Positions 40,491 through 49,009 of a DNA stretch of 64,000 nt are shown piece after piece. Location: the NCBI GenBank assembly GCA_964573205.1, contig CAZNIT010000030.1:13145-77144 (forward strand), read 5' to 3'. The DNA is from QNZT01 sp964573205 (GTDB lineage: Bacteria > Campylobacterota > Campylobacteria > Campylobacterales > QNZT01). The notes beneath the pieces were generated by a model, which worked only from the letters and a program-made list of their open reading frames with translations, made no database searches and had not been told where the DNA came from. Position numbers and translations under genes: made by a program. Every line of letters begins with the position of its first letter. The stretch's first letter is position 1.

Positions 40491-43310
40491 ATGGATAAAA
40501 TTAAAGTTTTTGGTGCGAGGGAACATAATCTTAAAGATATTAACCTTGAAATACCTAAAAACTCTCTGGTCGTAATAACCGGAATAAGCGGAAGCGGAAA
40601 AAGTACTTTGGCTTTTGATACACTATACGCTGAAGGGCAAAGGCGATATATTGAGTCGTTATCTTCCTATGCAAGGCAATTCTTGGATCGCATAGGAAAA
40701 CCCGATGTAGACAAGATAGAGGGACTTACTCCCGCTATCGCGATAGATCAAAAAACCACTTCTAAAAATCCCAGATCAACAGTAGGTACGATAACGGAGA
40801 TTTACGACTATTTGAGACTTCTGTATGCAAGAGTCGGAAAACAGCATTGTCATCAGTGCGGTAAGCCTATTTCTCAAATGAGCGCGTCGGATATTATAGA
40901 ACAGGTACAAAAACTTCCAAACGGTGCGAAAATTGTCATGAGCGCACCTTTGGTGCGGGAAAAAAAGGGCGCTTTTTGCGATCTTTTGGAATCGCTTACC
41001 GCAAAAGGATATGTAAGAGCTATGATAGACGGAGTTATGGTACGACTTGATGAAGAGACGGAACTTAGCAAGACTAAAAAACATACCATAAAAGTGGTAA
41101 TCGATCGAGTTGTGGTAAAGGAGGAAAATAGACAGCGAATCGCCGAGGGTGTGGAGAGGGCGTTGAAGGAGAGCTACGGCGAGCTTGAAATAGAGATATT
41201 AAACGCAAAAGAGATGAATCTTCAAAGCGATCATATACATTATAGCGAGCATTTTGCTTGTTTTGATTGCAAAATATCTTTCGATCCTCTCGAGCCTCTT
41301 TCCTTTTCGTTCAATTCTCCCAAAGGCGCTTGTGAAGTTTGTGACGGGCTTGGAATCAGATACGCGCTTGATCTTAAAAAGGTGATCGATCCTCATCTAA
41401 GCATAGAAAAAGGTGCCGTGAAGCTTTTGTACGGCTTTAATAAAGGGTATTATTTCAAACTGATGTTAGGTTTTTGCGAAGCCGCGGGAATTGATGTGAG
41501 CGTTCCTTTTGAAGAGCTTCCCCCTCATCAACAAAAAGCCGTGCTTCACGGAGGGGTTGAGAGTTCCACTTTTACCTGGAAAAGACATAAAGTGGTACGA
41601 CCGTTTAACGGTGTGATAAAAATAGCTCATGATATGTTGAAAGATGAAAAAGAGCTCGGTGAGTACATGACCGAAAAAGTGTGCGATAACTGCGGCGGAA
41701 ATAGATTATCAAAACGCTCTTTAGCCGTAAAAGTGGCTCAACGTACAATAGCGGATATTTTGCAGATGCCCATAGAAAATAGTTACGCTTTTTTCAACGA
41801 CGAAAAAAATTTCGAATATCTCACTCCCCAGCAAAAATTGATAGCGTCTTCCATTTTGAAAGAGATCAACGAGAGGCTCTTTTTCCTTTACGATGTAGGT
41901 TTGGGATATCTCTCTTTGGGAAGGGATGCCAGAACCATAAGCGGAGGCGAAGCGCAGCGAATAAGAATAGCGTCTCAAATAGGCAGCGGGCTTACCGGTG
42001 TTATGTACGTGCTTGACGAGCCGAGCATAGGGCTTCATGAAAGAGATACATTAAAACTGATAAAAACTTTGAAAAATTTGCAGCAGAAGGGAAATTCCGT
42101 CATAGTGGTCGAACATGACAAAGAGACGATCGAGTCGGCCGATTTTATCATCGATATCGGTCCTAATGCCGGTAAATACGGTGGAGAGGTGATTTTCAAC
42201 GGTACTCTAAAAGAGCTTAAAAAGGCGAAAACTTTGACGGCGGACTATCTTTTTAGTCGTAAAAAGATAGAGTATTTTAAGAGGCGTCCTCAAAAGAGAT
42301 GGATCGAGATAAAAAACGTAACTTTAAACAATATCAAAAACCTCGACGTTAAGATCCCGTTGGCGAATTTGGTGGCGGTTACGGGCGTAAGCGGAAGCGG
42401 AAAGAGTTCTTTAATACTTCAGACTCTTTTGCCGGTCGCGAAAGAGCTGCTGAATCGAAGTAAAAAAGTTAAGAAAGTCGAGGGTGTGGAATGTCTGGGG
42501 CTCGAGCAGTTGGATAAAGTGATTTATCTGGATCAAAGTCCCATAGGTCGAACTCCAAGAAGCAATCCCGCGACTTATACCGGTGTTATGGATGAGATAA
42601 GAAATCTTTTCGCAAAGACGAAAGAGGCGGAGATCAGAGGTTATAAGATCGGTCGTTTTTCTTTCAACGTAAAAGGCGGGCGTTGTGAAAAGTGTCAGGG
42701 TGAGGGCGAGATAAAGATAGAGATGCATTTTCTTCCCGATATACAAGTTAAGTGTGACGCCTGCGGAGGGAAAAGGTACAACGCCCAAACGCTCGAAGTT
42801 CTTTACAAAGGCAAAAATATATCTGAAGTTTTAAATATGAGTGTCGATGAAGCTATGGAGTTTTTTAAAGCCGTACCCAAGATCAACCAAAAATTGAAAA
42901 CTCTCCAAGACGTAGGGCTTGGTTATATAACATTAGGTCAAAACGCCACGACTTTGAGCGGTGGAGAGGCTCAGAGGATAAAGCTTGCTAAAGAGCTTAG
43001 TAAAACGGATACCGGAAATACACTATACATTCTTGACGAGCCGACGACGGGGCTTCATTTTGCTGATGTTGACAGACTTGTAAAAGTTCTTCATCATTTG
43101 ACCGATCTTGGAAATTCCGTGTTGGTCATAGAGCATAATCTCGATATCGTTAAAAACGCGGATTTCGTTATCGATATGGGACCAGAAGGAGGGAGTAAAG
43201 GAGGTCTGATAGTTGATAGCGGTACGGTTGAAGAGGTGGCGAAAAACGCTAAAAAAAGCGGATCTTATACGGGTGCGTTTCTCGCTAAAGAGCTGGGAAT
43301 CAAGATCTGA
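40491..43310 (+). CDS. uvrA: Excinuclease ABC subunit A
   Basis: DNA damage-recognition ATPase of nucleotide excision repair. Two ABC modules are complete: Walker A GISGSGKSTLAFDTLYAEGQ (about 31) and GVSGSGKSSLILQTLLP (about 634), with signatures TISGGEAQRIRIASQIG and TLSGGEAQRIKLAKELSK. Zinc modules lie at CHQCGKPI..., ACFDCKISF/ACEVCDGLG and CEKCQGEGEIKIEMHFLPD/CDACGGKRYN. 939 residues is normal. The start is 1 bp behind the transporter. A methyltransferase gene follows within 2 bp and may be read through from here. Confidence 0.97.
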   Translation: MDKIKVFGAREHNLKDINLEIPKNSLVVITGISGSGKSTLAFDTLYAEGQRRYIESLSSYARQFLDRIGKPDVDKIEGLTPAIAIDQKTTSKNPRSTVGTITEIYDYLRLLYARVGKQHCHQCGKPISQMSASDIIEQVQKLPNGAKIVMSAPLVREKKGAFCDLLESLTAKGYVRAMIDGVMVRLDEETELSKTKKHTIKVVIDRVVVKEENRQRIAEGVERALKESYGELEIEILNAKEMNLQSDHIHYSEHFACFDCKISFDPLEPLSFSFNSPKGACEVCDGLGIRYALDLKKVIDPHLSIEKGAVKLLYGFNKGYYFKLMLGFCEAAGIDVSVPFEELPPHQQKAVLHGGVESSTFTWKRHKVVRPFNGVIKIAHDMLKDEKELGEYMTEKVCDNCGGNRLSKRSLAVKVAQRTIADILQMPIENSYAFFNDEKNFEYLTPQQKLIASSILKEINERLFFLYDVGLGYLSLGRDARTISGGEAQRIRIASQIGSGLTGVMYVLDEPSIGLHERDTLKLIKTLKNLQQKGNSVIVVEHDKETIESADFIIDIGPNAGKYGGEVIFNGTLKELKKAKTLTADYLFSRKKIEYFKRRPQKRWIEIKNVTLNNIKNLDVKIPLANLVAVTGVSGSGKSSLILQTLLPVAKELLNRSKKVKKVEGVECLGLEQLDKVIYLDQSPIGRTPRSNPATYTGVMDEIRNLFAKTKEAEIRGYKIGRFSFNVKGGRCEKCQGEGEIKIEMHFLPDIQVKCDACGGKRYNAQTLEVLYKGKNISEVLNMSVDEAMEFFKAVPKINQKLKTLQDVGLGYITLGQNATTLSGGEAQRIKLAKELSKTDTGNTLYILDEPTTGLHFADVDRLVKVLHHLTDLGNSVLVIEHNLDIVKNADFVIDMGPEGGSKGGLIVDSGTVEEVAKNAKKSGSYTGAFLAKELGIKI

Positions 43311-43311
43311 T

Positions 43312-44007
43312 ATGTCAACGGATACAAATGCGGACATGTCGTATCAAAACGATTTGTCCTATAAATTGAAAGAGTTTTTCGATTCGTTGAAAGTCAACGG
43401 CGTAAAGAGAACTTTGAGAAAAATATTTCGTCGAATCTGGTATTTTTTAAAAGGAGTAGATTTCTCTACACAAAATTTGCATGATTTAAGTATAGTGGGA
43501 AATCATGCAAATAACGGTACGGCGCTCGTGTCTACGTCAAGAGATTTTCTTTGCGAACTCTTTACCGTTTTACGGAGTTTGGCAAATGAGGATTTTCAAA
43601 AGGAGAGATTCGTGGATTTCGGTAGCGGTAAAGCGGCGGCGATAATTCATGCGAGATCTCTCGGGTTTAAAAGATCGCTTGGTGCGGAGTTTGCGAAAGA
43701 ACTTCATAAGATAGCGGAAAAAAATATAGAAAAGATGGGTGTTGATGAAGTGATTTCATTAAATATTGATGCCGCAGAGTTCATTCCGCCTAAAGATACG
43801 ACTTTGATTTTTATGTTCAATCCTTTTGACGAGACCGTTATGAAAAAGGCGATTGAGAATATTTTAAAAGCTAAGAAGAGTTTTTTATATCCTTGTTTCC
43901 TTATCTATGTAAATCCGACGGTTTTTTATCTTCTTGAGGACTCTTTCGAACTTATCGGTAAAAAAGAGTTCAAAAGCGGAGCGAAGGTTCGTTTCTATAG
44001 AGTTTAG
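43312..44007 (+). CDS. SAM-dependent methyltransferase, paralogue of the one at 50799
   Basis: 231 residues from ATG 43312, the first start after the uvrA stop; the frame is open further upstream inside uvrA but that is not needed. SAM motif I is RFVDFGSGKAAAIIHARSLG, with Ala in place of the third Gly, and a later FMFNPFDETVMKKA matches the post-motif region. The leader (KLKEFFDSLKVNGVKRTLRK, then LKGVDFSTQNLHDLSI) is shared with the minus-strand protein at 50799, so the two are paralogues at both flanks of the region. The substrate is unknown, probably a glycan. The 3' end overlaps the convergent Wzy-like gene by 38 bp. Confidence 0.72.
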   Translation: MSTDTNADMSYQNDLSYKLKEFFDSLKVNGVKRTLRKIFRRIWYFLKGVDFSTQNLHDLSIVGNHANNGTALVSTSRDFLCELFTVLRSLANEDFQKERFVDFGSGKAAAIIHARSLGFKRSLGAEFAKELHKIAEKNIEKMGVDEVISLNIDAAEFIPPKDTTLIFMFNPFDETVMKKAIENILKAKKSFLYPCFLIYVNPTVFYLLEDSFELIGKKEFKSGAKVRFYRV

Positions 44008-45346
44008 ATCCGTTTTTTATATCTATTTTAGCGCCGCTAAGCAAAACGAACAAAACGACAATCAACCCGAATTGATCGTTTAAAACTTGTCCGGGAACCC
44101 CTCGAAATGCGAAATAACCGTAAGCTAGGGAGAGGATGTAAAGAAATACGATCGATCCTTTGTAGCTTTTAAAAAGCGTACTAAAGAGTTTATTTAACAT
44201 TGCGCCGATCGTACCGTAAACGAACATACCGATGAAGAGTCCGACTACTTGAAGCGCATAGACGAAATATCCTAAAATTCCGGGTAAAACGATATTCGCG
44301 GCTCTTCCTTGCAACAAAAGAGTGTTGACGTCCATTAATTGCATTTTCGCTTCTTGTATGCCTAAAAGCTCGTTAGGAAGCAAATTTGTAAAGGCGTCTT
44401 TTATATCTCTTAAATATCTTAGAGGTATGTCGTAGCCGCTATGTTTTAACGCCGCCTCGAGTGAAACTACGGCGTGAGTGAAGTTCGCGACGATGGATGA
44501 TCTTTGTTCTTGTTCTATTTCGACTCTTTGCGAAAAAGCCGCTACGAATGCATCCCAACCCTCTTTGAAAAAGTACTCGGTCGATTGAAAGAGAATTCTG
44601 CCGTATAGTATGAAGAGTATGACGAAAAAGAGAGTCGCTATTAGATACGTCAAATAAAAATTTCTATTATATATTACGGTTAATGCGTAAAGTCCCGAGA
44701 TTTGAAAGATGATAAAACCTCGGCTGCTTTGCAAAGATGCGGCTATCAGCGTAAAAATCAAAGCTAAAAAGAATAGGATAAGAAAGTAGTTTTTATATAT
44801 ACTTTTTTTTTCCAAAAAATATTTGTAGAAAGTATAATAAAGAAGTATCGTGTTTATCGAAAAAAATCGTAGCACGAAATCGAATTTGTGCCAACTCATA
44901 GCTCCGCTTCTATAAGATTGGGCTTGTTCTATCGCTTTTAACAAACCTCCGAACTCCCAGACGTAAACTGCTAAAAAGAGATAAAGTACGATATTTGCGA
45001 ATAAGATCAAAAAGAGTATCTTTTTATCGTCTAGTTTCAAATCCAAGTAAAATGAGTGCCGGGGTTTATAATTTTTGATCATTTCATATCCCGCTACGAA
45101 AAACAGATATCCGGCAAGCACTATAAAAGGTGTGAAAGAGTTCTTTGCGAAATAGTATTTACCGTAAGGCATATCGTCGAGTATAAGATGATTTCCATAG
45201 AGTATGAGCGCGGAGGGAGCGACGACATATACAAGAAAAAAGAAAAAATTAAAAAGCGTCACAGGATCGATAAAAAAGGGCTTTTTTCTTGTTAGTTCGT
45301 AAACTACGATACCCAGACCAAGCAACAGATATATAAAAAGCGCCAC
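43970..45346 (-). CDS. Wzy-like O-antigen/exopolysaccharide polymerase
   Basis: 458 residues and about 10-12 membrane segments spread over the whole length, with one large periplasmic loop (about residues 250-345, FKEGWDAFVAAFSQRVEIEQ). This architecture is that of Wzy polymerases and O-antigen ligases, whose sequences are hardly conserved. Start GTG 45346 is preceded by AAAGGAAA. It lies at the left edge of a polysaccharide region with glycosyltransferase and Wzz/BY-kinase genes 10 kb to the right. It could also be a ligase; I prefer polymerase because no lipid A-core genes are near. Confidence 0.68.
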   Translation of the reverse strand: MALFIYLLLGLGIVVYELTRKKPFFIDPVTLFNFFFFLVYVVAPSALILYGNHLILDDMPYGKYYFAKNSFTPFIVLAGYLFFVAGYEMIKNYKPRHSFYLDLKLDDKKILFLILFANIVLYLFLAVYVWEFGGLLKAIEQAQSYRSGAMSWHKFDFVLRFFSINTILLYYTFYKYFLEKKSIYKNYFLILFFLALIFTLIAASLQSSRGFIIFQISGLYALTVIYNRNFYLTYLIATLFFVILFILYGRILFQSTEYFFKEGWDAFVAAFSQRVEIEQEQRSSIVANFTHAVVSLEAALKHSGYDIPLRYLRDIKDAFTNLLPNELLGIQEAKMQLMDVNTLLLQGRAANIVLPGILGYFVYALQVVGLFIGMFVYGTIGAMLNKLFSTLFKSYKGSIVFLYILSLAYGYFAFRGVPGQVLNDQFGLIVVLFVLLSGAKIDIKNGSKLYRNEPSLRF

Positions 45347-45381
45347 AAAATTTCCTTTAAACGGTTTTTGAATTATCTTTA

Positions 45382-45387
45382 TATAAT
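45382..45387 (+). promoter_or_regulatory. -10 box for the secreted orphan gene
   Basis: TATAAT in TTTATATAATATCGG, 38 bases before the ATG at 45425, in the divergent gap with the Wzy-like gene. Confidence 0.4.
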
Positions 45388-45424
45388 ATCGGATTATTTT
45401 AAGTCTTGTTGAGTAATATTAAAA

Positions 45425-47200
45425 ATGATTAAAATATTTTATCTATTGATTTTTTTATATATCGACGTTTATGCTCAGGTTGAAGAGAAAGAGAAGTTTT
45501 TAGATACGAAACTGCACCTGTGCGCAAACTGCATAAGCGTTATCGACGAAGGTAGCGGCAAAATTTTGCTTCAGAGCTTTAAAAACGAGCTTATTGCCTC
45601 TTACGATACCTCCTCTTTGAAGGTAGATATCGAGATAGAAGAGAAGAAAGGCGGTTTGGATATCTCGTATCATATAAAAAATATAACCCGCAAGGCTGTT
45701 TTGATGCCCGATCTTTTTGTTCCGGGTATCAAGATGAAGATATCCGATCGGCTTGATATTTTATCTACGAATACGGCTTTGTACATGCAAAAGAGAGATA
45801 TAACCTCGATAGATCCCAAAAGAGATTATTATAATGTCGGATCCGTGATCTACAAAAAAAGATCGGGTCGGCTTGTCGAAGAGGAGTTTTATTACGGCGG
45901 CGATACGTTTAGCCCCTATGCTCCGGTGATAGTCGCGAAGGATTTGAATTTTAGCGTGGGAGCGGCTTTGATCTATCCGTTTTTGGAGTATGGGTACGAT
46001 GGAAAAAAAGAGGAGGGAAAACATAAAGTTATAAAAAATAAGCTCTATCCGAAAATGCGTATATATAGGGATGGGAATAGTTACAGGTACGCTTTTTTAT
46101 TTGCGAAAAAAGGATATTTAAAATCTCTATTGCCGGCGAAAAAGAGTTACGATTTTGTTGTGAGCGTCAGATTCGCGAAGCCAAGCGACTACATTTTTAC
46201 ACTTAAACCGTATAAAACGTTTTTATCCAAGAGCTATGAGTGCGAAAAAAGTTCTTCTAAAAATCTCGATCCGATATTGGTCGTGAATTTTGCCTTTTAC
46301 GGAAGTGTAACCAAAAAGAGTAAAAGGGGCTGGGCGTGGGGGCTTGAAAAGGAGAATGAAAAGGGGGAGTATATACTTCCTCTCAAAGAGGTGAGTGTCG
46401 CTTTTAGCGAGTTGATGAGAGAAAAAGGTTATAAGAGGATTATGTTTACGGCTTTTAGCGGTGTATATGATCATAGCAAAGCACCCGATCTTTTTGATGA
46501 ACTTCCTTTTCAAATTTTGACGAATTTGACGCAAAATATGAGCGAAGAGTTAAACTCCTCTATGAAAATTTTCGTTTCAAACGATCAAAAGATCTCTTTT
46601 TGGTGGGGAATAGCCGGTATGACGGTGATCGATAAAGAGGGAAAGTTATTAAACGACGATGTTTGGCAGCCCTATAGCGACAGACCATTCAAACTTTCGA
46701 ACGAAGACGAGAGAAGATACGCTTTGCGGCAGTTGAGTAAAGCAAAAGAGTTGAACGTAAGCTCTCTTACTCTCGATGCATATGCCAGAATGGAAGAGAA
46801 GAGCGCTTTAGAATGGTTGAAACGGATGAAAAAGATAGCGCCGAAGATCGAGTTCGCGCTTGAGATGCAGATAGATTATATGCACAGATATGCGGCTATA
46901 ACGCTTCAACCCGAAAATCTTATGTTCGAAGATGTCGATCTAAAATATAATATGTTAACAAAAAGAGCCGAACTTGCCGAATATTTAAACGGTGATCGCG
47001 AGATAAGAGTTTGGCTTCAAAACAAAGCGGCGAAGGAAAAGGAGAGAGAGTATGTCGAAAAACTGATAGAGCTTGGTTATACTCCGATCGTCTCTTATGA
47101 GGATAGTCCTTTATTAGATCATGATGAAAACAATGTCACAAAGAGAATTTTGGATCATCCTGAAATTTTAACTGATGTAAAGGGTGTGGGCGGATCGTGA
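45425..47200 (+). CDS. Secreted protein of unknown function in the polysaccharide region
   Basis: 591 residues; signal peptide about 1-18 (MIKIFYLLIFLYIDVYAQ). The N-terminal 250 residues look beta-rich (LDISYHIKNITRKAVLMPDL). The remainder alternates strand and helix with aromatic and acidic clusters: PILVVNFAFYGSVTKKSKRG, GYKRIMFTAFSGVYDHSKAP, ISFWWGIAGMTVIDKEGKLL, NVSSLTLDAYARMEEK, IEFALEMQIDYMHRYAAI. A beta domain followed by a TIM-barrel-like part is a common glycoside hydrolase layout, but I see no family signature and do not assign activity. It ends 1 bp from the convergent deacetylase gene. Confidence 0.75.
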   Translation: MIKIFYLLIFLYIDVYAQVEEKEKFLDTKLHLCANCISVIDEGSGKILLQSFKNELIASYDTSSLKVDIEIEEKKGGLDISYHIKNITRKAVLMPDLFVPGIKMKISDRLDILSTNTALYMQKRDITSIDPKRDYYNVGSVIYKKRSGRLVEEEFYYGGDTFSPYAPVIVAKDLNFSVGAALIYPFLEYGYDGKKEEGKHKVIKNKLYPKMRIYRDGNSYRYAFLFAKKGYLKSLLPAKKSYDFVVSVRFAKPSDYIFTLKPYKTFLSKSYECEKSSSKNLDPILVVNFAFYGSVTKKSKRGWAWGLEKENEKGEYILPLKEVSVAFSELMREKGYKRIMFTAFSGVYDHSKAPDLFDELPFQILTNLTQNMSEELNSSMKIFVSNDQKISFWWGIAGMTVIDKEGKLLNDDVWQPYSDRPFKLSNEDERRYALRQLSKAKELNVSSLTLDAYARMEEKSALEWLKRMKKIAPKIEFALEMQIDYMHRYAAITLQPENLMFEDVDLKYNMLTKRAELAEYLNGDREIRVWLQNKAAKEKEREYVEKLIELGYTPIVSYEDSPLLDHDENNVTKRILDHPEILTDVKGVGGS

Positions 47201-47201
47201 T

Positions 47202-48179
47202 CTATTTATGATTTTTATCCAAAAGATCAGCTATCTCTTTCATGTTCATCGATTTGAAGTTGTAAAGGGATTTTAAAGTCAGGTAATATTCCAATATCTC
47301 TTCAAGCGTTTTTAGATTTTTTGTAGTGTGAGATCCGAAGTTGTGAGGATGCCACCATAGATGATAGACTCTCGCGTTTTTGGCGGCGTAGAGCATATCT
47401 TTTTTGATACGGGAGATTTTTATTTTATCCAAGAAAGCCAGTTTTGGATCATACGGTCGTAAAAATCTACTTGCGGGTATGTTGTATGGCCTTTTTTTCG
47501 CGATCTCATCCGGACTATATGTATTGTGCGACGAGATATCTATATAGGTATCGACTATCCTAGCCAATTTTTGTCCGTATGAAGTTTTTTCTTTGAAATT
47601 TACGGATTTATACATCCAGCTCTTTTCGTTTCCTCTGTAGGCTCTTATGCCAAGCTCCAAGAGAGTTTCGAGATAATCGTCGTTGCATTGATTTCTCGGA
47701 AAGACGATGCTGTGGAGTTTTGTTTTCGAGACTTTTATAGCGGAGATTAAGTCCTCTTTGAACAGTCGTTCGTTTTGCCCTTTTTCAAGTGTGTAAAAGT
47801 GGGAGAATGTGTGTGTCGCAATCTCCTGATTTTTCGATTTGGAGATGATTTCTATAATTTCGGGAGCGAAATGGCTATTTTTGTTCAAATGCGTATTGTT
47901 TCGTATATATTTATAAAGATCTATATTTTCATCTTCGTATTCGGGATAATTTTTAGGTAGATTTTGCATAAGAGTATTTCGATCTTTAAAATATAAAAAA
48001 CCGACGACCGCCCAAGTGGCATGAATTTCGTATTGGGAGAAGAGTTTTAGAATTTGAGATACGGCGTAAGCGGTACCTTCGAGATTTTCTTTATATCTCT
48101 CTTCGCTTATTACATCTTTCATACCCCAGTAGAGTTCAAAATCGAGTGAGATCGTGAAAATCGCGCCATTATAGTTCAT
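47202..48179 (-). CDS. Polysaccharide deacetylase (CE4/NodB-like)
   Basis: 325 residues. The N-terminal AIFTISLDFELYWGMKD carries the first catalytic motif (D-F-E in place of DDG), EIATHTFSHFYTLEKGQ is the HxxxH-type metal motif 2, VFPRNQCNDDYLETLLELG is motif 3, and ARVYHLWWHPHNFGSH the final His motif. These changes (DFE, FPRNQ, WWHPHNF) are those of polysaccharide deacetylases in cell-surface clusters. No signal peptide is present, so it acts in the cytoplasm on a precursor. I use ATG 48179, preceded by GAGGAG; it is the last gene of the six-gene operon. Confidence 0.85.
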   Translation of the reverse strand: MNYNGAIFTISLDFELYWGMKDVISEERYKENLEGTAYAVSQILKLFSQYEIHATWAVVGFLYFKDRNTLMQNLPKNYPEYEDENIDLYKYIRNNTHLNKNSHFAPEIIEIISKSKNQEIATHTFSHFYTLEKGQNERLFKEDLISAIKVSKTKLHSIVFPRNQCNDDYLETLLELGIRAYRGNEKSWMYKSVNFKEKTSYGQKLARIVDTYIDISSHNTYSPDEIAKKRPYNIPASRFLRPYDPKLAFLDKIKISRIKKDMLYAAKNARVYHLWWHPHNFGSHTTKNLKTLEEILEYYLTLKSLYNFKSMNMKEIADLLDKNHK

Positions 48180-48180
48180 G

Positions 48181-48999
48181 TTAAAACTCCTCATCTTTCC
48201 ATTTTTTACTTTCACACTCACGATGCGAAACGAAACAGCGGTTATCGGGATATCCCCAATGAACGATAAGAGGGGTGATCTTTATTTTATCGTGCGTGCT
48301 CGAATAGATATCCACGCCAAGTTTTACTCTCTCGTACTCAAAGTACTCTTCACTAAAACTAACAAAAACCATGTGGACATTTTTACTTTGATGTAACCGC
48401 CAAAGGGCAAGATCCGTTACTTTATCCAAAAAGCTAGTCAGTATCAATCCGCATCTTGGGATTATCTCTCCGTTTTCATTTACAAAACCGGCTGCTAGAT
48501 CATGTTCATACTCTTCATCTTTAAGATATGCCTTTCCATCAATTTTTATGAAGCTATTAGATAGTTTTGGATTGTTTTTAAGGGCGTTATAGGCTCTGTT
48601 TTTCAGGTTCCTTTCTCTAAGAATTTTTATTGATGATGTTGTTATGTATTTATTGTTTTCAAGAAGATTATGAAGTATTTTATCCAGTTTTTGCATCTGC
48701 TGTTCGCATTCGAGATTGTTTAACAAAAGCGTGGGAATGATTTTAATCTTTTTTTTGTATTTTCGGATCAGTTTTTTGCATAGTTTTTCAGAAAATTCGA
48801 TATTTTGTTTCGCCCATTGAAAATTTTCTTTATGTAGCGGCAACTTGAAATGACCGCACTCAAGTACCACGACCGTCGGCTCCTTTACGGTCGATAGTTT
48901 TTTATCAATTAGAGCTTGAAGCGGTGAGAGTTTACTCTCGCACCATAAAGCGAACTTTTCGTCATAAACGGTTTTATCATTTTTGTTTTCACTATTCAC
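48181..48999 (-). CDS. Orphan protein of the methyltransferase/AsnB operon
   Basis: 272 residues, not recognised. Visible parts: EPTVVVLECGHFKLPLHKEN near residue 45, a Lys-rich helical region (about 75-150, KKLIRKYKKKIKIIPTLLLN), then an alternating alpha/beta half with DLAAGFVNENGEIIPRCGLI and VHMVFVSFSEEYFEYERVKL. The tail has closely spaced His, Cys and Trp (IVHWGYPDNRCFVSHRECES). No signal peptide. The GTG start has AAAGGG seven bases upstream. Gaps of 10 bp to the AsnB-like gene and 1 bp to the deacetylase show that it belongs to the operon, so a role in glycan modification is likely by context only. Confidence 0.7.
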   Translation of the reverse strand: MNSENKNDKTVYDEKFALWCESKLSPLQALIDKKLSTVKEPTVVVLECGHFKLPLHKENFQWAKQNIEFSEKLCKKLIRKYKKKIKIIPTLLLNNLECEQQMQKLDKILHNLLENNKYITTSSIKILRERNLKNRAYNALKNNPKLSNSFIKIDGKAYLKDEEYEHDLAAGFVNENGEIIPRCGLILTSFLDKVTDLALWRLHQSKNVHMVFVSFSEEYFEYERVKLGVDIYSSTHDKIKITPLIVHWGYPDNRCFVSHRECESKKWKDEEF

Positions 49000-49009
49000 T
49001 TAATACCCT

